Under the pieces are notes generated by a model. It saw only the letters and a program-made list of their open reading frames with translations. It did no database searches and was not told the DNA's origin. A DNA stretch of 64,000 nucleotides. Origin: Actibacterium naphthalenivorans. GTDB lineage: Bacteria; Pseudomonadota; Alphaproteobacteria; Rhodobacterales; Rhodobacteraceae. The stretch covers positions 372,001 through 436,000 of the forward strand of contig NZ_JACIEQ010000002.1 in assembly GCF_014196965.1 (NCBI RefSeq). Direction: 5' to 3'. Shown piece by piece: positions 58,864-64,000 of the stretch. The number at the start of each line of letters is the position of its first letter. Position 1 is the first letter of the stretch. The translations under genes were made by a program, and so were the position numbers.

Positions 58864-60413
58864 GCGAAGGCGTCGGGCTGGGCGGCCTTGCGCTGTGCGA
58901 CGAACCCGTCCAGCGCCTCGGCCACGGCCGGGTCCAGCGAAGGTTGCCGGTAATCCGCCAGCAGCTTCGTCACCCGCGCGGCGGCCAGCACCTGGGTATC
59001 GCGCGCGCCGTCTTCGTCCCAGGTTTCGAACGGTTTGTAATCCAGCAGATCGGTGCGCCAGAACGCATCCTTGAAATGCGCCTGGGTATGGGCGCAGCCC
59101 AGGAAATGCCCGCCCGGCCCGACCTCGCGGATCGCATCCATCGCCTGGGCCTGCACATCCACCGGCACACCGGCCGCCAGCTTGTGCAGCACGCCGAGCT
59201 GGTCGGCATCCATCACGAATTTCTCGAAACTGGCCACCAGCCCGCCTTCCAGCCAGCCGCAGGCGTGGAGCATGAAATTCACCCCGCCCAGAAGCGCCGC
59301 GTTCAGCGTGTTCGCCGTTTCATAGGCCGCCTGCGCGTCCGGCAGCTTGGAACCGCACAGCCCCCCGCCCGACCGGAACGGAAGCCCCAGCCGCCGCGCC
59401 AGCTGCCCCGCGCCGTAGAGGATCTGGCTGGCCTCGGGCGTGCCGAAGGTGGGCGCGCCGGAGTTCATGTCGATCGAGGCGACGAAGGCGCCGAAGATCA
59501 CCGGCGCGCCGGGGCGCACGAGCTGGGAATAGGCGACCCCGGCCAGAACCTCTGCCAGCACCTGTGTCAGCGTGCCGGCCACCGAAACCGGCGCCATTGC
59601 CCCGCCGACGATGAAGGGCGACACGATGCAGGCCTGATTGGCCCGTGCATATACCTCCAGCGCGCCCATCATGGTGGCGTCGAAACTGAGCGGAGAGTTG
59701 ATGTTGATCAGCGATGTCATCACCGTGTTCCTTGCCACGAAATCGCGGCCGAACAGCACTTCGCACATCGCGACGGAATCCTGCGCGCGCGACGGTTCGG
59801 TGACCGAGCCCATGAACGGCTTGTCCGACAGCGTCATATGGGCGTGCAGCATATCCAGATGGCGCTTGTTCACCGGCACATCCGTGGGTTCGCATAGGGT
59901 ACCGCCGGAATGGTGCAGCCATTTCGACATATAGCCCAGCTTCACGAAGGTGCGGAAATCCTCGATCGTCGCGTAGCGCCGCCCGCCGGACATGTCGCGC
60001 ACGAAAGGCGGGCCGTAGACCGGGGCCAGCACCAGCGAATTGCCACCGATCTCGACATTGCGCGCCGGGTTGCGGGCATGTTGGGTAAAGCGCGCAGGCG
60101 CCGTGGCGCACAGCCGCCGCGCCAGCCCGCGCGGGATATGCACGCGCTCGCCCCGCACATCGGCCCCCGCCGCGCGCCACAGCTTCAGCGCGCCGGGGTT
60201 TTCCGAGAAGCTCACGCCGATCTCTTCCAGTACGGTTTCGGCATTGGCCTCGATGATCTCGAGCGCCTCGGCATTGAGGATCTCGAAATTCGGGATATTG
60301 CGCTCGATGAACCGGGCGGTATCGGTTGTCACGGCGGTGCGCTCGGCCCGCCGTGCCGCCCCGCCGCCACCCCGGCCGCGCCTGCCCGTCCGTGCCACCT
60401 CGGTCTCAGCCAT
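58860..60413 (-). CDS. MttB-family methyltransferase (non-pyrrolysine)
   Basis: 517 residues, full-length MttB superfamily without an in-frame amber codon, so it is not a pyrrolysine enzyme. Signatures: PNFEILNAEALEIIEANAETVLEEIGVSFSENPGALKLWRAAGA, RRYATIEDFRTFVKLGYMSKWLHHSGGTLCEPTDVP, PLSFDATMMGALEVYARANQACIVSPFIVGGAMAPV and PGGHFLGCAHTQAHFKDAFW. Non-Pyl members demethylate compounds such as glycine betaine using a corrinoid protein; no corrinoid partner is in the window. ATG 60413; the frame continues to 60779 but without family sequence. Confidence 0.9.
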   Translation of the reverse strand: MAETEVARTGRRGRGGGGAARRAERTAVTTDTARFIERNIPNFEILNAEALEIIEANAETVLEEIGVSFSENPGALKLWRAAGADVRGERVHIPRGLARRLCATAPARFTQHARNPARNVEIGGNSLVLAPVYGPPFVRDMSGGRRYATIEDFRTFVKLGYMSKWLHHSGGTLCEPTDVPVNKRHLDMLHAHMTLSDKPFMGSVTEPSRAQDSVAMCEVLFGRDFVARNTVMTSLININSPLSFDATMMGALEVYARANQACIVSPFIVGGAMAPVSVAGTLTQVLAEVLAGVAYSQLVRPGAPVIFGAFVASIDMNSGAPTFGTPEASQILYGAGQLARRLGLPFRSGGGLCGSKLPDAQAAYETANTLNAALLGGVNFMLHACGWLEGGLVASFEKFVMDADQLGVLHKLAAGVPVDVQAQAMDAIREVGPGGHFLGCAHTQAHFKDAFWRTDLLDYKPFETWDEDGARDTQVLAAARVTKLLADYRQPSLDPAVAEALDGFVAQRKAAQPDAFA

Positions 60414-60557
60414 CTCTTTTTCAGCTCCCGCAGATCCGGCTGCGCAATCCCCGTGCCGCCCAGCCTGCACAGTGTCTATTTGGATTTCCCGACAGGCAAA
60501 GGAAATTTTGCGCCGCAATACCGGCCAACTGCGACATCGGCCAAGACGAATGACATA

Positions 60558-60573
60558 ACACATTCGAATGTGT
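60558..60573. promoter_or_regulatory. 16-bp perfect palindrome between mttB-type and fadL-like genes
   Basis: ACACATTC-GAATGTGT, perfect over 16 bases, in the 271-bp divergent gap. It is 145 bases upstream of the methyltransferase start and 112 bases upstream of the fadL-like start. Form and position fit an operator for a dimeric repressor. Confidence 0.6.
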
Positions 60574-60684
60574 ATCTTTGAAGGCAGGGAGAAGATCGCG
60601 GCCCCGGCGAAACCGGCAGTTGCGTTAGAAAGACCAAAAGAAGCGGGCACAAAAAACAGGCCCGCACTCAGGGAGGAGACCACG

Positions 60685-61965
60685 ATGACAATCCGCAATA
60701 CGCGGCGCGCAGATATTGCGCGCGCCGCAGGGCTTTGCTGCACCCTCGGGATACTGGCCGGCCCGGCCAGCGCCACCAACGGCTATATTGCCAACGGCTA
60801 TGGCGGCGGCTCCAAGGGCATGGCCGGGGCCGGCGTCGCGGTGCCGACCGGGGTGCTTGGCCTGGCCCGGAACCCGGCGATGGGCCTGAAGGTGGGAAAT
60901 CAGGCGGGCTTCTGCCTGACCACGTTCGCCCCCGACCGCGGGTTCGAGACTTCGGGGACCGGCCCGCTGGCCAATGGCAGCTATGACAGCCGGAACTCGG
61001 TGTTCGTGATCCCCTGCGGCGGAGCGAATTTCTAACTGAACGACCGCGGCTCGCTGGGCTTTTTCGTGTTCGGCAACGGCGGCATGAATTCGGAATATGA
61101 AAGCAATGTCTTTTCGGCCCTCGGCGGCACCTCCCCGCTGGGGGTGAGCCTCGAGCAGCTTTTTATTTCGATGAACTACAGCTACCGGGTGGACGAAACC
61201 CTGACCCTTGGCATCGCGCCGGTTTTCGCCCTGCAACGCTTCAGCGCCACCGGGCTGGAGGGGTTCGACAATGCCGGTTTCTCATCCGATCCGGGCAGCG
61301 TGACCAATAACGGCGATGACTGGTCCACCGGCGGCGGCCTGAACCTTGGCCTGCTGTGGGAGCCGGCGCCGGAATGGGATATCGGGCTGGGCTATCGGTC
61401 GCGCATGTATATGGAACCGTTCGAGAAATACTCCGGCCTGTTCGCCGAACAGGGCGATTTCGACATTCCCGCCGTGGCGACACTGGGGGTGGCCTATACA
61501 CCGGCGCGCAATGACAAGCTGACCCTGACGGCCGAATATCAGCGGATCTTCTATGGCGACGTCGCCGCCATTTCCAACACCAACGCAACCGCCGCCGCGC
61601 TGGGCGCGCTGCTGGGCAGCGATGATGGCATGGGCTTCGGCTGGAAAGACATGGATGTGTTCAGGATCGGCGGCGTCTATCGCCCGAGCGACAAATGGAC
61701 CTTGCGCGGCGGTGTCAGCTATGCCTCGCAATTCATTGATGGCGAAGAGGCGCTTTTGAACGTGCTGGCGCCGGCAACGCCGCAATGGCACGCCTCTGTC
61801 GGGGCAAGCTACAGGGTGGACGCGCATTGGGGCATCACCGGCTCGTACACCCATGCGTTCGATAACACGGTGTCGGGCGCCAACCCGGTGCTTTCGCCGG
61901 GCCAGCCGGTGGATCTGCATATGGCGCAAGACGAGGTCGCGCTTGGCGTAACCTACCGCTGGTAG
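60685..61965 (+). pseudogene. FadL-like outer-membrane protein, interrupted by one in-frame stop
   Basis: Reads as one gene from ATG 60685 (GGGAGGAG upstream) to 61965, about 426 codons, but TAA at 61033-61035 cuts it after residue 116. The frame is unchanged on both sides: ...FVIPCGGANF-stop-LNDRGSLGFFVFGNGG.... Signal peptide region CTLGILAGPASA, N-terminal NGY/GGGSKGMAGAGVA motif of OMPP1/FadL/TodX channels, and a C-terminal strand-rich barrel ending [10 protein letters not shown] (terminal aromatic). Such channels carry fatty acids or aromatic compounds across the outer membrane. Either a recent nonsense mutation or a sequencing error. The downstream 300-codon part may still be open but lacks a good start. 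Confidence 0.85.
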
Positions 61966-62044
61966 GCGTTTTGCGTGCCGCGCCCCCTTTTCGGCGGCGC
62001 GGTGCCCCTTGCGCGAATCCGGCCCCGGACGTATCAGCCGGAGC

Positions 62045-63607
62045 ATGACAAGCCCATCACATGACCGCCTTCTCATCATCGACTTCGGCAGCCAGGTTAC
62101 GCAGCTCATCGCGCGCCGCCTGCGAGAGCTGAATGTCTATTGCGAAATCCACCCGTTTCAGAAGGTGACAGACGCCTTTCTGGCGGACTTCGCGCCCAAG
62201 GCCGTGATCTTTTCCGGCGGCCCGGCCAGCGTGATCGACGAAAATTCGCCGCGCCCGCCGCAAAGCGTGTTTGATCTGGGCGTGCCGATCCTTGGCATCT
62301 GCTACGGTCAGCAGGTGATGATGCAGATGCTGGGCGGCAAGGTGGAGCGCGGCCATGGCACCGCCGAATTCGGCCGCGCCTATGTCACGCCTATGGCCGC
62401 GCGGATCGATCTGCTGACCGGCTGGTTCCTGGAGGAAAAGGAACAGGTCTGGATGAGCCATGGCGATCATGTTTCGGAAATCGCGCCGGGATTCGAGGTT
62501 TACGGAACATCGCCCAACGCGCCCTTTGCGATCACCGCCGATCTGAGCCGCAATTTCTTTGCCGTGCAGTTTCACCCCGAGGTGCATCACACCCCCAACG
62601 GCAAGACCCTGTATGAGAATTTCGTGCGGCTGGCCGGCTTCACCGGCGACTGGACGATGGGCGCCTACAAGGACGAGGCGATCCGCCAGATCCGCGAACA
62701 GGTGGGCGATGCCAAGGTGATCTGCGGGCTGTCGGGCGGCGTCGATTCCTCTGTCGCCGCGGTGCTGATCCACGAAGCGATCGGCGATCAGCTCACCTGC
62801 GTTTTTGTCGATCACGGGCTGCTGCGTCAGAACGAGGCGCAAGAGGTCGTGACCATGTTCCGCGACCATTACAACATGCCGCTGATCCATGCCGACGAGC
62901 AGGAACTGTTTCTCGGCGCTCTGGATGGCGTGTCCGACCCCGAGGTCAAGCGCAAGACGATCGGCAAGCTGTTCATCGACGTGTTCCAGAAACACGCCGG
63001 CGAGGTGGGCGGTGCGAAGTTTCTGGCCCAGGGCACGCTCTATCCCGATGTGATTGAATCGGTGAGCTTTTCCGGCGGCCCCTCGGTGACGATCAAGAGC
63101 CATCACAACGTGGGCGGCCTGCCCGAGAAGATGGGGCTGAAGCTGGTCGAGCCGCTGCGCGAGCTGTTCAAGGACGAGGTGCGCGGCCTGGGCCATGAGC
63201 TTGGCCTGCCGGCCAGCTTCATCGGCCGCCACCCCTTCCCCGGCCCCGGCCTCGCGATCCGCTGCCCCGGAGAGATCACGCGCGAAAAGCTGGATATCCT
63301 TCGCCAGGCCGATGCGGTCTACATCGACCAGATCCGCAAGCACGGGCTTTATGACGAGATCTGGCAGGCGTTCGTGGCCATTCTGCCGGTGCGCACCGTG
63401 GGCGTGATGGGCGACGGGCGCACCTATGATTTCGCCTGCGCCCTGCGCGCGGTGACGTCTGTCGACGGGATGACGGCGGATTACTACCCCTTCAGCCATG
63501 CGTTTCTGGGCGAAACCGCCACGCGCATCATCAACGAGGTCAAGGGAATCAACCGCGTCACCTATGATGTCACCTCCAAGCCGCCCGGCACGATCGAATG
63601 GGAATGA
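62045..63607 (+). CDS. guaA: GMP synthase (glutamine-hydrolysing)
   Basis: Converts XMP to GMP with glutamine. 520 residues. Amidotransferase domain with catalytic Cys in [15 protein letters not shown] (about 78-92) and His in [14 protein letters not shown]-pyrophosphatase P-loop [15 protein letters not shown] (about 227-241); C-terminal dimerisation domain ending [13 protein letters not shown] 62045 starts with [20 protein letters not shown]; an upstream in-frame start at 62009 is less likely. Works after guaB. Confidence 0.98.
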   Translation: MTSPSHDRLLIIDFGSQVTQLIARRLRELNVYCEIHPFQKVTDAFLADFAPKAVIFSGGPASVIDENSPRPPQSVFDLGVPILGICYGQQVMMQMLGGKVERGHGTAEFGRAYVTPMAARIDLLTGWFLEEKEQVWMSHGDHVSEIAPGFEVYGTSPNAPFAITADLSRNFFAVQFHPEVHHTPNGKTLYENFVRLAGFTGDWTMGAYKDEAIRQIREQVGDAKVICGLSGGVDSSVAAVLIHEAIGDQLTCVFVDHGLLRQNEAQEVVTMFRDHYNMPLIHADEQELFLGALDGVSDPEVKRKTIGKLFIDVFQKHAGEVGGAKFLAQGTLYPDVIESVSFSGGPSVTIKSHHNVGGLPEKMGLKLVEPLRELFKDEVRGLGHELGLPASFIGRHPFPGPGLAIRCPGEITREKLDILRQADAVYIDQIRKHGLYDEIWQAFVAILPVRTVGVMGDGRTYDFACALRAVTSVDGMTADYYPFSHAFLGETATRIINEVKGINRVTYDVTSKPPGTIEWE

Positions 63608-63769
63608 GGCTAAGGGCCTCCGCAACTTAATGCGACAATTCACGCCCCGGCGCAGCCTGTTTGGGCAGAGGAGCTGATTCACCCGCCGCGCCGGTGCATG
63701 GTCTTTGCATGCGGGTCCGGCTTTCGGGTAAACTTGATGAGTGACAGAACGTGCCTGCGGGAGTGTGCC

Positions 63770-63934
63770 TTGACCACGCGTGTTTTCCGATGCCGGTATT
63801 GCGGCCATAAAATGCGGCTGTTGAGCGCCCATTGCGGAAAGTGCTACGCGAAAAAACTGCTGCACCAGCGCCCCGTCCTGTATGGCTCCTTTCTGCTTGG
63901 CGCTTTGATCGTCGTCTCCGCATCACTGCGATAG
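63770..63934 (+). CDS. small zinc-ribbon membrane protein
   Basis: 54 residues from TTG 63770, which has GGGAG 7 bases upstream; longer in-frame starts at 63698 and 63737 exist. A CRYCGHKM...CGKCY pair of CxxC motifs (about 7-30) suggests a zinc ribbon, followed by one membrane helix (PVLYGSFLLGALIVVSASL). No family recognised; a short gene, so the call is tentative. Confidence 0.5.
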   Translation: MTTRVFRCRYCGHKMRLLSAHCGKCYAKKLLHQRPVLYGSFLLGALIVVSASLR

Positions 63935-64000
63935 CGCGAGTCGTCGCGCGCCCCGTGGCGGCCCTTCTTGCCGCCGGGCATGGACCCATCCGCTCAAAAT

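Overview
The window is high-GC chromosomal DNA from an alphaproteobacterium, almost certainly order Rhodobacterales (Roseobacter/Rhodobacter-like). This rests on gene content and order: the iscR-iscS-sufB...sufCD-sufS locus with an IscR lacking the usual cluster cysteines, a DUF6456/HTH protein (candidate GafA) next to a DUF6477 protein, CckA with a CtrA-type box, a GTTC-N7-GTTC SOS box before recA, non-pyrrolysine MttB and DUF3008. Most of the region is housekeeping. I see no prophage, IS element, CRISPR array or rRNA operon. One tRNA gene (Arg, anticodon CCG) is present.

Layout. 1-3.3 kb: nadA-nadB-nadC on the minus strand (de novo NAD synthesis; nadC runs off the left edge). 3.4-8.8 kb: a minus-strand signalling operon of a periplasmic c-type-haem DUF3365 protein, a hybrid histidine kinase, a single-domain response regulator and a receiver-coupled class III nucleotidyl cyclase. 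9-11.7 kb: a glutaminase fused to STAS and cyclic-nucleotide-binding domains, and divergently a small membrane protein resembling the Pycsar TM effector (DUF5706/PycTM) family. These three cyclic-nucleotide-themed genes in 8 kb are the most unusual feature of the window. 11.7-15.2 kb: PHB-depolymerase-type esterase with an RHH regulator, a PNPOx-like stress protein and a zinc metallopeptidase. 15.2-19.5 kb: large catalase KatE, DUF3008 stress protein and a phytoene-dehydrogenase-like oxidoreductase.

20-29 kb: tRNA-Arg and the iscR/suf cluster (minus strand, iscR first), which contains YbjQ-like and extra membrane-protein genes; its promoter carries two palindromes over the -10 and -35. 29-36 kb: an alpha/beta hydrolase, an RTX-type protein, icd, tandem YitT-like membrane proteins, an SMR transporter and typA. 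36-42 kb: thiolase/DUF35 pair, DUF1330, alaS and recA (with SOS box). 42-50 kb: a sulfotransferase-like protein, cckA (perfect CtrA-type box upstream), an rRNA cytosine methyltransferase, guaB, a TDT-family transporter and aroQ.

50-57 kb: a LysR regulator, two cytochromes c, lipA, and a peroxide-defence block (peroxiredoxin, oxyR, katA), then a VIT1/CCC1 metal transporter. 57-64 kb: the candidate gene-transfer-agent activator gafA with DUF6477, an MttB-family methyltransferase, a FadL-like outer-membrane gene broken by one in-frame stop codon, guaA and a small zinc-ribbon membrane protein. Recurrent themes are Fe-S/iron and peroxide homeostasis (suf, katE, katA, oxyR, peroxiredoxin, VIT) and CckA-CtrA-GafA regulation.
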